From positions 22,881,318 through 22,945,317 of the forward strand of contig CM065379.1 in the NCBI GenBank assembly GCA_033060915.1: DNA of 64,000 nt, in the 5' to 3' direction. Each line of letters starts with the position of its first letter. The stretch's first letter is position 1. Source of the DNA: Euryodendron excelsum. Lineage: Eukaryota > Streptophyta > Magnoliopsida > Ericales > Pentaphylacaceae. Below the pieces are notes generated by a model that saw only the letters and a list, made by a program, of their open reading frames with translations, searched no databases and was not told where the DNA came from. This document shows positions 24,401-36,700 of the stretch, in pieces. Position numbers and translations under genes: made by a program.

Positions 24401-25684
24401 GCAAAGAAAGGGGGGAAAGAGATGGGGGATTAAAATAGAGAAAACCCAAGTGGGTTAGGAGAGAGAAGAGAGAGGGGGGGAAGTGCCGAAATTTAAATAG
24501 AAAGCCTACCGTATGTCTTCTTTATTTTGCGCGCCTTGCTTGTCTTCGATGTTCGGTCTTCGTCTTGATCTTCGTCTTCAATCTTTAAGAGTTGTCTTCA
24601 AGCTTTAGATGGAAGCTCTTCAAGTCTTCAAAGGATGGTTGAAGGCTAGTGTATGAGTGTATGGGGGTGTGTATGAGTGTATAGGAGGCTAGGGTTTAGT
24701 GTATGGTGACTAGGGTTTGAAAAACCTAAGGAGGCTAGGGTTTAGGAGGTGCTCGAGCTCTGTATATCGAATTATATGATTTTTAGGTTGAGTTTGTGGA
24801 TCCTTTTCACATTGGAGGAGGCTCTGTATTTATAGAGGTTGGATAACATTGGCGCCTGTTGCAGTGGTGCTAGGCCAAATTTTACACTGGCGCCACTAGG
24901 AGTGGCTTCAGGCCATTTTTTGGCTTGGCGCCACTACTAGTGGTGCCAGCCATTTAGGAAATATTTAAGGTCGGCAAGCAACGTATCTTTGACTAGATTT
25001 AGGTGCCTGTACTAGTGACTACCATGCAATTTTTAGCCTCGCTTCACTAGGAGTGGCTCCGGAAAGTTCGGGAATGATTTGAAGGAGCCGGGAATGACCC
25101 AGAAGGCCGAAAAAGAGCAGGAACACTTAAAAATAGTGTCCTGGAGGTATTTGACTTGAAAAGTGAGAATAAGATGTGTCGGAAAGGTTGATCGGGCCTT
25201 TAGGGGCAAAACGGTCAATCGGAGTAGGAAACTGCCAAGACAAACTCGAACTGTCCCGGAAGAAGACTTGGGATCTGGAAACATTATTTAGAATGTTCCC
25301 AGAGGTTTCCGGTTTGATTCCCAAAGCCGGTGTGGTCGGAAAAGGAGACCGGCCCACCAGGGGCAAAACGGTCATTTCGCACCGGGTATGCCGGAACTGA
25401 CTCGGAATGATCCAGAATGGTAAAGGGAGGTTGAGAACACTATAAGAAGCATTCTCGGAAGGTTACCGGTTTGATACCCAAAGCCGGTGTGGTCGAAAAA
25501 GGAGACCGGCCCACCAGGGGCAAAACGTCATTTAGCTTCAAGTGGGCCCTACGGGCCCAAGAAGCGACTGGTGGACTAAATTCAAGTTTAAAAGGCGGGT
25601 TTAGAGTCTAAATATGCATGTGATGTGTGAACGTGAGCTTGGTTAGCTCGGAGATTGCCAAGTGGGCAAAAATGGGGGCTTACA
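21418..25684 (-). mobile_element. Solo LTR S1 nested in the E2 5' LTR
   Basis: A 4267-bp LTR from tgtcgtgctc to gggcttaca with TSD attga (21413-21417) and attgg (25685-25689), one mismatch. The empty site is visible at 10748-10756 in the other E2 LTR (ggattggaaatc). There is no internal region, so this is a solo LTR left by LTR-LTR recombination. It carries TATA at 24827-24834, the dyad block (24850-24950), the hairpin (21580-21606) and the purine-rich tract. Confidence 0.9.
24827..24834 (-). promoter_or_regulatory. LTR TATA box (S1)
   Basis: tatttata on the plus strand (sense TATAAATA) in the conserved context ggctctgtatttatagag. Confidence 0.75.
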
Positions 25685-27032
25685 ATTGGAAATCATGTTT
25701 TTGGGAAGGAAAATTAGGGTTTCCTAATCGTGGGTTCTAGGGTTTGATTTGGGCTCTAAGAAAAGAGATTTTGGAAAGTAAGTTTTTTAGAAAGGGAGAT
25801 TTTTGGGAAAGAAATCCTAGAGATGAGTTTTTAGAAAGTGAATTTGAAAAGAGAGAGTTTTTGGAAGGGAATTTTTGGAAGGAGATTGTTGGAAGGATTT
25901 TTTAGGAAAGAGATTTAGGGAGAGTGTTTTCTAAGAAGGAAACCTAGGGAGTGTTTTTAGGAAAGGAATTTTTAAGAGAGTGTTTTGGAAAGAAGTTTTG
26001 AAAAATAGATTTTTGAAGGAAGTTTTTACAAAACAATTTTAGAAAGGAATTTGAAGAAAGAGATTGGAGAGAGTTTTTGGAAAGTATGTTAAAAAAGAGG
26101 TGTTTAGAGGGAGGGATTTGAAAAGAGAGTTTTTAGAAATTACATATAAAATACCTTACTCTCCTAAAGCGATTCTAACCATAAGAAGGTTAAAACCACT
26201 TTAAGATAGTGATTTTGAAAACAACAATGTTTTGAAAATATAGACCATATTGGTTACTTTAAATGTAACACTTTCCTCGGGCAACCCTAACCATGAAAAG
26301 GCTAGAATCACTTTAGGATTGTGATTTTGAAAACAAGTTTTGAAAAAGAAGAATTTGATGCAAGTTCGAAAACGATGTTAATGCATGCTTTGAAAAACGA
26401 GTTTGAAAATGAATTCTAGAGGAATGCAAGATCATGATATGCACAATGCAAGTTGGGGTCGTGAACATACAAGGTTAAAAGCTTCACCACATAATCAAGG
26501 GGGCCAAACCCACGTGGTCTCCGGTTAAACTAAAAGAAAGCCCTTGACACGGTGACTCTCCAATAGCCTAATCCTACACATAGACGGATAATTCTCTTGT
26601 TTCAAGCATGCAAGAAAGGGGGAGAAGAAGATGAGGGATTAAAATAGAAGAAAACCCAAGCGGGTTAGGAGAGAGAAGTGAGGGGGAAGATGCGTAAACG
26701 TAAATAAGAAGCCTACCTTGTGTCTTCTCTATTTTGCTTGGCTTTGTTTTGCTTGCTTCGCTTCAAGCTTCACTTCAGTCTTCAAGAGTTTGTCTTCAGT
26801 CTTCAAAGCTTTGTAGTTGCACCAATCCAAGTCTTCAATAGAGGGTTGGAGGCTAGTGTATGAGTAGATGTGAGTGTGTATGAGTGTATAGGAGGCTAGG
26901 GTTTGTGTATGGAGGTTAGGGTTTAGAGAACCTAAGGGGACTAGGATTTTGGGAGGCTACGAGCTTTGTGTATCGAAAAGTAGGGTTTTTAGACTGAGTT
27001 TGTGAACCTCTTTCATGCTGGAAGAGGCTCTG

Positions 27033-27040
27033 TATTTATA
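27033..27040 (-). promoter_or_regulatory. LTR TATA box (E2 5' LTR)
   Basis: tatttata on the plus strand, preceded in sense by the GGCGCC / CACTAGTAGTGG dyads at 27057-27155. This is the promoter that would drive E2 genomic RNA. Confidence 0.78.
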
Positions 27041-29470
27041 GAGAAGGGAATGACCTGGCGCCTGTTGTAGTGGTGCCAAGCCAAAAATGCTTTTGGCACC
27101 ACTAGGAGTGGCGTCAGGCCAAATATTGGCTTGGCACCACTACTAGTGGCGCCAGCCGGTTAGGAAACTTTTAAGGTCGGCAAGCAACGTATCTTGAGAA
27201 GATTTGGGCACCTGTACTAGTGACTACCATGCAATTTTTAGCCTGGCTTCATTAGGAGTGACTCCAGAAAGTCTGAAATGGTTTCAAGAGACCGAGAATG
27301 GCCTAGAAGGCTAGAAAAGGACAGGAACACTTAAAATAGTGTCTCGGAGGTAGTAGACTTGAAAAATGATGACAAGATTTGTCGGAAGGGTTGACCGAGC
27401 CATTAGGGGCAAAAAGGTTAACTGGATCGGAAAGCTGTCTGGACGGACTCAGAATGTCCCAGAAGAAGACTCGAGATTTAAAAACATTATTTAGAATATT
27501 TCCAAAGGTTACTAGTTCAATACCCAGAGCTGGTGTGGTCGGAAAAGGCAATCGGCCCACCAGGGGCAAAATGGTCATTTTGCACCGGGTTTACCGGAAT
27601 TGACTCAGAATGATCCAGAAAGATAAAGGAAGTTCGGAAATACTATAAAAAGCATTCTCGGGAGGTTACTAGTTTGATACCCAGAGCCAGTGTGGTCCTC
27701 AGGGCGTTTAGATGCCTAGGGGCAAAATGATCATCTTGACCGAAAAGCCTCGAAATTAGCCCAAAACTGACTAGAAGGAACCTAATCACGCCGGATTGCT
27801 TTTAAGACAATCTTGGAAGGATAGACTTACCGTTCTCAGGACGTAGGCATTATCTCGCGAAACATGCCGAAAAATAGCCCTAAGGGTAGTTTGGTCATTT
27901 TTCATCGAAGTGGACTAGCAGGCACTAGTGTTAACCTGGGTTTTGAGTGTTTTCACCACTCTGGCAGCGGTCTTGTGATACAGGGGTTTGTTGGCAATTC
28001 CCTATATCGACCTGCTTGTGAGTATTTTCGCTACTCTGATGATTCGCGATCATTCTCGAGACTGCCTGATCTCTGTAAGCTACTAAAGGGACTTAGCGCT
28101 TGAGAAGTCAACTTTCTCGGAAGGCATGCCGAAATGGACATTTTTGCATTGGCGGGTTAGCAAGCACCAAAGACAGACCGTTCTCCCATCTAGGGGACTG
28201 GGGGTCTCATCCCAGTCGACAAGTTTAAAGGTACTTACCGTTCCGAAGAGAATTTTTTTGAAAAACATGCCAGATTGGATAGACTTACCGTCTCAAGGAA
28301 TCAACTTTCTTGAGAGAGGGATTGGAATTGGAATTGGAATTGGAGAAAGGGTTGGAAAAGGGACTTACCGTCTTCGAAAAGAAGTGCCTATTGGAATTGG
28401 AAAGGGGATTACTATCTTTGGAAAAATGCACCTATTGGAATTGGAAAGTGGACTTACCGTCTTCGGAAAGATGTGCCTATTGAAATATGGAAAGAGGACT
28501 TACTGTCTTCAGAAAGACGCGCCTAATTTAGAATTGGACCGAACAATGCCCCTAAGGGCATTTCGGGCATTTTTCCTCTATTTGGGCCTGGTGGGCCCGT
28601 GAAGTAAGGAATAGACAAGATTAGACTTGGAAAGTTGATTTGACTAAAAATATGTCAGCATTGACTTGAATACAAGTCTGGACAAACTGTAGACCGCTGA
28701 GCAGTCAAAAATGGGGTGCTTACAGTGATGAGTTGGTTTGCAAAGGTATCTTATCCTTAAGTAAATGTGTCACGACCAAAAGGTGTATTCGGTCCCATGA
28801 TATAGGGGGTTTGTTGGCAATTTCCAATGTTAACTTGTTTGTGAGTGTTTTTACCACTTTGACAGTTGCGATGTTTGTGAGTATTTTTGCCACTCTGATG
28901 GTGTACGTTCATTTTAGAGATTGCTTGATCTCGGGAAGCTGCTGGATAGTCTTATCGTCTCAGGGCCTTAGGTACTTTCCCGATCGACGTACCAGATAGC
29001 AGACATTCTACATTGGTGGGCTAGCAAGTGCTAGAAGTGAAGCACTTTACCATCTCGGGGACTTGGACTTCATCTTGGTCTACAAGTTTGAAGCGACTTA
29101 TCACTTCAATAAATTTTATGCTTTCTCAGTAAACGTGTCATGCTAGATGGACTTACTATATGAAGGATCAACTTTCTTAAAAGACATGCCAAATCAAGTT
29201 TGACTAGTTTGGATTGGAATTGAAACTGGAATTAAGGTTGAACCACAAACTTACTGTCTTTAGGAAGACGTGCCAGATTGAGCTGAACCAAGTAATACTC
29301 TCAAGGTATTTGGTCATTGTGCCTTTATTGGGCTTGGATGGCCCATGAAGTGATTGATTGTTTGGATTGAGTCTGGAAAGCCAACTTGGACTTGAATGAG
29401 TTTATGTCAATTTGAATGTGAGTCCAGTCAAGTTGGAGATTGTTGAGCATGCAAAAATAAGGTGCTTACA

Positions 29471-30559
29471 GAAGTTCTTCCGAAAAAGCTTCAAAAAAAT
29501 TCCCTAATTTACGCATTTTTAAAGTTGTTTGACAGTGTGTTTCAATCAGAGAATTGAGGAAAATGTCAACCTTGGTCGAGCATCTGTGAGACCCTCTTGG
29601 GTCATTTAAAGTGGCAACTTTTGAGTTAGGCGATCGGAGGCTTCGAGAAGTGATCTTTTCAATCAAACCATATTGATCGAAAGACCATTGGAAAGACTTT
29701 CGAGAAATCCTTGATTTAAACATTTCTCAAGTCATTTGATGGTGTGTTTTAATTAGGAAATCTGAGAAAAAGACAACCCTAGTGAAGCATTTGTGAGACT
29801 CTCCAGGAAGCTTTAATTGACTTAGAAGTGTTTCAAATCAAGGGACTTACTTGGAAATGGATGGGGATGTCCATCGGGGTATTCCAATGAATGCCGGTTT
29901 GGTACTTAAGGCTGGTATGGTTTAGGAAATGCTTGGGTCACCAGGGGCAAAATGGTTATTTTGACTGGAATTTGCCAGAATGAGGCCAGAATGGACTTTA
30001 TTTGCACACAAGAGTGTGTTTGACTACCTAGAGTTAACTTGGTGTGGTCTTGCCACTTCAAAGGACTTGTACTTCTTGGTGAGCATGTTGGGGGGTGCCT
30101 GGCGGCAAAATGGTTATTTTAACTCGGTCCCACCAAAACGAGTCCAAAGTCGGTTAGAAAGGTATATTTAACATGTTGGATTGTTCAGGGATAGTTTTAG
30201 AAAGGTAGACTTATCATTTTGAGGACTTAGTATTTTCTCTAAGACGAGCTGGAGTGCCTTAGGGGCAGTTCAGTCATTTTAAGTGAGTATCATCGAAATT
30301 GGTCCGAAGTCGATTGGAATGGCATATTGAACATATTGGATTGGTTGATGATAGTCTTAGAAGGTGGACTTACCATCTTGAGGACTTAGTACTTTCTTAA
30401 AGATATGTCGGGTTGGATAGACTTATAGTCTCAAAGAGTTTGTACTTTCTCGCAAGACGCACCATCATGCTTAAAGAGCTAGCAGGTGTCGATGTTGACC
30501 TGGGTTTATGAGTGTTACTATCACTCCAACAATTGTGACGGGTTAGTTTTTAGAGATCT
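29471..30559 (-). mobile_element. Fragment of an older long LTR (host of E1 and E3)
   Basis: A minus-strand U3 fragment, related in reverse to the E3 5' LTR at about 30970-31900 (for example the block around 29510-29700 against 31540-31760). It follows E1 directly and is cut by the start of E3 at 30560. The expected TSDs are gaagt for E1 (29471-29475) and gatct for E3 (30555-30559). Both partners lie outside the window. No gene is present. Confidence 0.65.
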
Positions 30560-32333
30560 TGTAAGCACCCTATTTTTGCCCTCTCAGCAATCTCCAACTC
30601 GACTGGATCCAACTTTTAAACATCAAAACACATACAAGCCTAAGACGGCATTTTCAAACTCCAATCCAATCAGCTGGTCGCTTCTTACGCCCATAAGGCC
30701 CAATTGAAGTTGAACAGAACCATATTACCCATAGGCACTCCAGGCAGCTTTCTGAGATCGGGCAGTCTCGAGAACCAATGCCATCTAGGCAATTTTTCGA
30801 GACCGGGCAATCTTGAGAACCAACTCCATCTAGGTAGCTTCCTAAGATCGGGCAATCTCGGGGACCAACACCTCATCAAATTCCAAATGGTTCACTTCTG
30901 ACTCCTGCTAGCCTGCCAATGTAGAATGTCTATCATTTGATAGTTCTCCGAGACCAGGCATTCTCAGAAACCAACACCACTCTACAGGTAGCTCTCTAAG
31001 ACGGGGCGGCCTCAGGGTCCAACATCGCATAAGTAGCTCTCCAAGATCGGGTGGTCTCGAGAACCAACACCTCGGTCAACACCGGCACCTGCAAGCCTGA
31101 CTTTGTAAAAAATGACCAAATCTACCCCTTGGGCCTTTAGGCACATCTTAAGAAAGTTCAAAGTCCCTCAAGATAGTAAGTCCACCTTTCCAAAGTGTTC
31201 CTAAATAGTTAGGCGTACTCAACACACCATCCTGTCTAATTCCAATCCCATTATGCTCAACTCTAGTTAAAATAACTATTTTGCCCATGAACGCCCCAGC
31301 ACAGTACAAATCCCATCAAACAACAAAAAAATCTTCCAAGACCATCCTCGAACAGTCCGGCATGCTTAACATGCCACTCCAACCCATTCTGACCTTTTTC
31401 AACCAATCCCAATCAAAATAACCGTTTTACCCTTGGCGACCCAAACAAGCCTCGAAACTACGTTGGCCTTGGGTATTGAATAGGTCTCATCATACACCCT
31501 TGTTTAACCCAAGGTGAACCTCATGACTCTAAACATTCTCGACTCAACGAAAGTCCCGATTCCTTGGTTATAATGCACCGTCAAACAACTTGAGAAATGC
31601 ATAAAATAAGGAATTCTCGAAAGCTCGTCCATAGGTCTTTCCATCAACACAGCTCGATTAGATAGATTGCTTCCCGAAGCCCCTCATCGTATGGCTCTAA
31701 AACTGCCACTTTCAGTAACCCTTAGAGCATCTCACAGACGCTCCGCCAAGGTTGACTTTTTCTCCAATTCCCTAATTATAACGCACCGTCAAATGACTTG
31801 TGAAATGTGTAAATTAGGGAATTCCCAAAAATGTTTTCAAAGCACTTTCCATTGGTACAGTCCGATCGGAGAGATCGCTTCCTGATGGTCCTGATCACAT
31901 GGCCCACAAACGACTACTTTTGAATACTTGCGGAGCATATCACAGACGCTCCGCGAAAGTGTGTTTTTGTGCAGACTTTTTGAGATGATATCTCATTCTT
32001 CTTAATACCTTTTAAGCTCCCTGAAAATTCAAAGTTCTTGAGAAACACTAGAAAAACATCATGAACATAACCGATTTTCTCGAATCTTTTCCAAATTGCA
32101 CAATTATCGAGATAAATTTTAAATAAACATTCCCGATGGCAGAGCGTATGCTGCATGCATCCAGATTTTGATCAGATCGATCAAAATTTGCTTAGCCCTT
32201 AAGCTTTAGCCAATATAATGTGTGCCACGTGGCATTCAATGGGAGGAATAGTATTGGCACATATAGCACATGCACTAGGAAAAAATTTGCCCAGACGCAT
32301 GTACTACATGCTCCAGTCCTCTCCAGCTTTGCC

Positions 32334-32341
32334 TATAAATA
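32334..32341 (+). promoter_or_regulatory. LTR TATA box (E3 5' LTR)
   Basis: TATAAATA in the context gcctataaatacaggcc, matching the position of the TATA box in other copies. Confidence 0.75.
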
Positions 32342-32360
32342 CAGGCCTTCCCCTTTGCAT

Positions 32361-32512
32361 ATTCCAAAATCGAATTTGGTAGTGAAGCTCTACAAAAACT
32401 GTTCCAGAACATCAAATTCCTATATACACTTCATACTTCAAATTCCAGAATCGAATTTGGTAGTGAAGCTCTACAAAAACTGTTCCAGAACATCAAATTC
32501 CTAGATTCCATG
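32361..32512 (+). repeat. 81-bp tandem duplication downstream of the E3 TATA box
   Basis: Two nearly identical units start at attccaaaatcg (32361) and attccagaatcg (32442), spacing 81 bp. The second copy ends at about 32505-32512. It begins about 25 bases after the TATA box, so it duplicates the likely transcription start region (R). Near identity suggests a recent event relative to the rest of this LTR. Confidence 0.85.
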
Positions 32513-33701
32513 TCCCCTTAATCTATACAGTACACCTATATAGCCATCAATGCCATAGAAGGCCTCATTCCAGCCCCTTCAAGCCTCTTCAAGGTTATTC
32601 AAGCTCAAGTCAAAGCATCCATGGAGGTTTAAAAGTGTTGAAAGGCAAAAGGTAGTATTCTCTTTACATTTTTGTAATCCCCACTCCTCTCTTCTCCCTT
32701 CTAGCCTACTTAGGCTATTCCATATTTTAACTCCCATCTTCTATCCCCCCCCCCCCTTTCTTTTTCTTGCATGCTTGAAATAAGGAAGCTCTTAGTTTAT
32801 GCCTAGAGAAAAGTTTGTGAGAGCCATCGTGTAAGGAACTTCTCACAAACCTACTTTAAGATGGTATGGCCTTGGAGCACCTTGCTATTTGGTGAAGTCT
32901 CTACCCTTATATGATTCCATAACTCCCTTGCATATGGCTATCTAGTTCATGTTTTGCATGCTTAGCTTTATTTTTATGTTTACGACCATTTTTCCAAAAC
33001 TTTCACTATCTCTATTTCTATGGCATTCTCAAGCTTCATATTCAAATGTTTTTCTAAAAATGTTTCTAGAGTTGGTTCCTTGAATCTTAGATCAAACCCT
33101 CAATTTCTACACCCTAGAGAACCTTTCTTAAGGCCCTTGACTTCATTTTGTAATCGTACATTTCATTGCTTTTCAAAATTGCATTAAAATAACCTTCAAA
33201 CCCTCTTCCTCTATATTTATTTTAAGGATTTACTCTCTTCAACTTTTTGGTTGAAATGGTCCCTTGGAAACCTCTCTTGAGTGGTTTTCCCATTATCTTG
33301 ACCATATGAAGCCTAGTTCTAGAGTTGGTCCTATCCACTTCGAAATTGTTTTTCAAAATGAACCCCTTCAAGAAAGATTGACAAAAATTCATCCCCTTAA
33401 AATTTGTATCAAAAATGGTTTATCAAAAATCACCATCTCCATCTCGATTTCTAGAAGTCTTGCTCTCATAAATATTGTGGTTGGAATGGTTCTATGGAGT
33501 CCCCTTTGGAGTGATCTCCCTTAAATCAATCATATGGACCCTTATTCTTTAGAGTGATTTTTGTCACCTTGAAAATGGTTTTACAAAGCCTTTTTTTCAA
33601 AAGTGGTTTCTAAGGGTTTATTTTCTTTAATATTCAATTAATTGACTTTTGAGATTTTCACTCTCTTAAGTTAGAGGTTATAATAGTCCTTATAAGCCTT
33701 C

Positions 33702-36700
33702 TGTAACGACTCGGCTATCCGGACCGTTAAAAATTAAAAACAACAGCCTCAAATCCCATGATGAACTCTCAACTTAGTATGTAAAGCATAATCATGCCTC
33801 AAAAAGGATTATTTCTTCTTCATGTCTAGGAACTCCAAGATAACAATTACAACTCCAAAATTCGAATATGACATTTTCTCAACTACAAGTACCCTATTAC
33901 AGTAATTTCTACTAAGCTCCAAGATTTTTAATGCCCAAAATAATGTTTCCACGGTAAAGCCTTAAGTGATACTCGTCTAATACTTTATATGCTTCCGCTC
34001 TTATGTCAACTTCTATCATGACCCAACTTCGCCCTCACTAGGTTGTGATAGTGAAGGATTTAAGGAAGATTGTTGTTTGGGGTGATAGGGTTTATAGATT
34101 TAACAAGGCATGCACAACATGATTCACATTATAAAAAGAAATGGTCCAGATAATATTACATCCAGGTAGTAAGGCCAGTGAAATGTCTCATAATAGTATA
34201 GTCCAAAATAAAACTAGCTAATTCACAAGCTATTAAAAGTAACGTGGCAGCGAGGGGACTTGTTCCCATATGTTCATTTCCTTGGAAATCCTTTTTATGC
34301 CTTAACTCCTGAAACATGTCCCATAAGATAGAAGTGAGTTGTGAAGCCCAGTAGGAAAACTATAATTTCTATAAGGTACAGGTTTAAATGTAATGCAGTA
34401 AAAGAATGGCTTGACATACATATGTCCCTCGTAATTCCTTTTTTCATCAATTCTAGGATCCATGTAAGTATGTCCTGCCTGGGCCAATTGAAGCCAATGG
34501 GGCCCACCCATGATTATTCTCTTTCATCAAGTCTAGTGGGGTCCACCCATGATCATCTAGCCCAACATCAAGCCAGTGATACCGACCTATGATAGTCTTG
34601 AATATCAAGCTGTCAGGTACACCCATGATATAAACCCGGGATCTTTTCCTTTCAGGTTGTTCCACCCTTATTCCTCCCCAATGATGCAATCATGCAAGTA
34701 ATGTATAATTTGAAGTCATTCATAGGAAAACATTATAATCCATAAAATAATTGGCGGGGAAGCATAAAACATAGTAATTTCAAATCATTTAATATGAAGT
34801 AAAATGAGCATGTATCTTAAAGGAAATGCATAGGTTCCTTCCCTTATAATATGTCATGGTAGAAAATAGGTCCTTGAGTCACGTATTGTCTGTCGGGCAA
34901 AGAGCTGGTAGCTAGCCCTCTTCTCCATTTATCGGTAATCGTCCATACTTGCCCAGATTCTCGGTGTTCAAGGGTTGCAGTTCATATAGTCAGTTTATCG
35001 GTGTTAAGTAATAGGACATAGTGGGTATCTTGGTGGGTTTAGACGTTGGAATCCTTTTTGTCTCCCGTTAGAAATGGAATTGCTCAAGGTAGGAACTGAA
35101 GGGGATTATCTTAAATTTTTATCGGGAGGTCCAGTGACTCACCCTCTCCCATTTCTGGGTTCCTCATAATATTTGAGGTATCTTGGCAAAATTTCATATT
35201 ATTCCCTTTAATATTGCAATTTATATGATTTTCTTTGTTAGAACATTGTTTTAATTCAATAGAAAATCATATAAATCTCAGAAAAATCCAAAAAAATATG
35301 GGAAGGCCTCATTTAGTGTCAAAATCACACCATAAAAAGTGCAGGCTAAGGGAGTGTGGGACGTGACAACACGGGCCACCACCCGCGCGTGAGGAAGGAA
35401 GGCAATGCCTTCATCTTCTTCCTCACGCTGTTGGCTGCTTCCCTCGTCGATTCCCGTCAATCTGTGGTCCTCCTGGCCATGCATGTGTGGCCCAGAGAAT
35501 GCTATGGACCTGGGCTACACACTCATGGTCAATGTTCAACCTATGGTGGTTGGGGGTGGCCGTTATAGCTGGAAAAGCTCGATTGTATGGCGGAACCGTA
35601 GGGTTCCAGACCTGAAATTGAGCTTTTGGGCCTCTTCCTATGTTTTTCTAAAGATGTGTCATTCACAAAAGTTGCTCATGACGTTGAGATGAAGAGGATC
35701 CAATTGGCTTCGTCAGATGTGGCGGTCTGTGGCCGGAGTTATGGCCAAGTGACTGATTTTTAGTGATTTTGGCTTTCGAGGGCCATTCCGGTGCATGCAC
35801 AGAGGCATGAGGCCTCCTTTGGACTCTATGGAGGTCCTGGGGAAGCCTCCCACTCATGTGGCAGGCCTTAGGCCCTGCATGGCTCACTATAAGTTCGATA
35901 TCGGTGTAACACCCATTTTTTTCACTATTTTCTTCTCTGGTTCACAGCGGTCTGGGGGCTAGTTCTTGTTGGGTTTGGGTAGGTGAGGAGTTAGGGAATA
36001 AGGTTATCTATCTATTCTTTTGAAAGGTTTGGGTCCCTACTCCTTTCTTCCTCCTTCTCTCTCGGTTTCTCACTTTCTCTTTCTAAAATTCACTCCAACT
36101 CCAATGGACAACCACCGGCGGTATGGCAGCTGGGTTGGGTATATATAGAGGGAGCTTGGGGTTGGTGTTTCGAGTGGAGGGACAGAGGGTTACATTGCCG
36201 GTTCAATGGGAGTTCGACTCCCACAGGTTTTCCTCACTTTCCCTCACTATATTTCTCTCTTTTCTCTCTTTAGAGTTCTCTCTCACTCTACTCTTGTAAC
36301 TCACTCGACTCAAATGGGAGGAGGGTATGGAGGTGTGTCCATATATATATAAGGTGGGATGGAGGTTGCGGTTGAGAGAAAACAAACGCTCCCTCTGGTT
36401 TCCCTCTTCTCTTTTCCGTCTCTCTCTCTCTCACACATTTCAATTGGCCAGTCAAGGGTGGTTTGCATTGGTCTCTACATTCCTAGCATGTGGGAATGAG
36501 AAGCTTTCATGAGAGGGTCTTCATGGATGACATTCCCCTCGGGTCTTTCCAACCTTCTTCTCTCTCTACATAGCTCTCTTTCTACAATGGTTACCCATTG
36601 GTTGCAAGGGGAATCCTTGCCTAGCTAGCAGTTGGCAAGGGGGGTTAATTTATTTCATACATTGTGATAAGTGTGTGCAACTTTGACCATGTGTTGTGAT

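Larger units (their letters stand above)
9125..28724 (-). mobile_element. E2: long-LTR Tat/Ogre-like element with antisense ORF
   Basis: Minus-strand element bounded by tgtcacgccc (9125) and gtgcttaca (28724), with a perfect TSD GTGAT at 9120-9124 and 28725-28729. It is 19.6 kb including nested S1, or about 15.3 kb on its own. Order in sense: 5' LTR (28724-19823), PBS, leader with an internal duplication, undefined internal DNA, antisense ORF (plus strand, 15000-13964), ORF 5'-UTR intron and exon, then a truncated 3' LTR (12815-9125). The two LTRs share a private deletion (ctaaaaactagactaaac), as expected of one element's pair. A hand count gives about 11 differences, nearly all transitions, in the first roughly 215 bases. 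No gag, protease, RT or integrase motif is visible. Confidence 0.88.
19823..28724 (-). mobile_element. E2 5' LTR, split by solo LTR S1
   Basis: Own sequence is 19823-21417 and 25690-28724, about 4.63 kb. It keeps the full U3 end (tgtaagcaccccattttt in sense, from 28724), U3 subrepeats (27230-28560), the GGCGCC dyads (27057-27155), TATA at 27033-27040, the donor-like site (about 26713-26720) and the hairpin (19982-20008). A short tandem of ttggaattggaaag...ggacttaccgtcttcgg units (about 55 bp) runs at 28320-28510. Confidence 0.85.
3960..29470 (-). mobile_element. E1 5' long LTR, split by nested insertions
   Basis: The low end is tgtcgtgctccg at 3960 and the high end is ggtgcttaca at 29470. 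The LTR's own sequence is 3960-5669, 7247-9124 and 28730-29470, about 4.33 kb. It is interrupted by a copia-type solo LTR (5670-7241) and by E2 (9125-28724). Internal modules follow the family order. On the plus strand, from low to high: purine-rich micro-repeats (about 4480-5640), the conserved cctacctt donor-like site (about 7901-7908), the TATA box (8176-8183) and U3 subrepeats (about 8380-9124 and 28730-29470). The base following the LTR starts gaagt (29471-29475), the expected TSD. The TSD partner lies outside the window. Confidence 0.85.

Noticed and set aside
28126..28602. 158-codon plus-strand ORF, the longest open frame
   Set aside because: It crosses the short gaattggaattgg and ggacttaccgtcttcgg repeats of U3 (IGIGIG run) and is antisense to the element. 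There is no protein signature.
34295..34692. Several overlapping ORFs of 69-83 codons in T1
   Set aside because: They overlap on both strands over a repeated ccacccatgatnatc sequence. No domain, no shared start.
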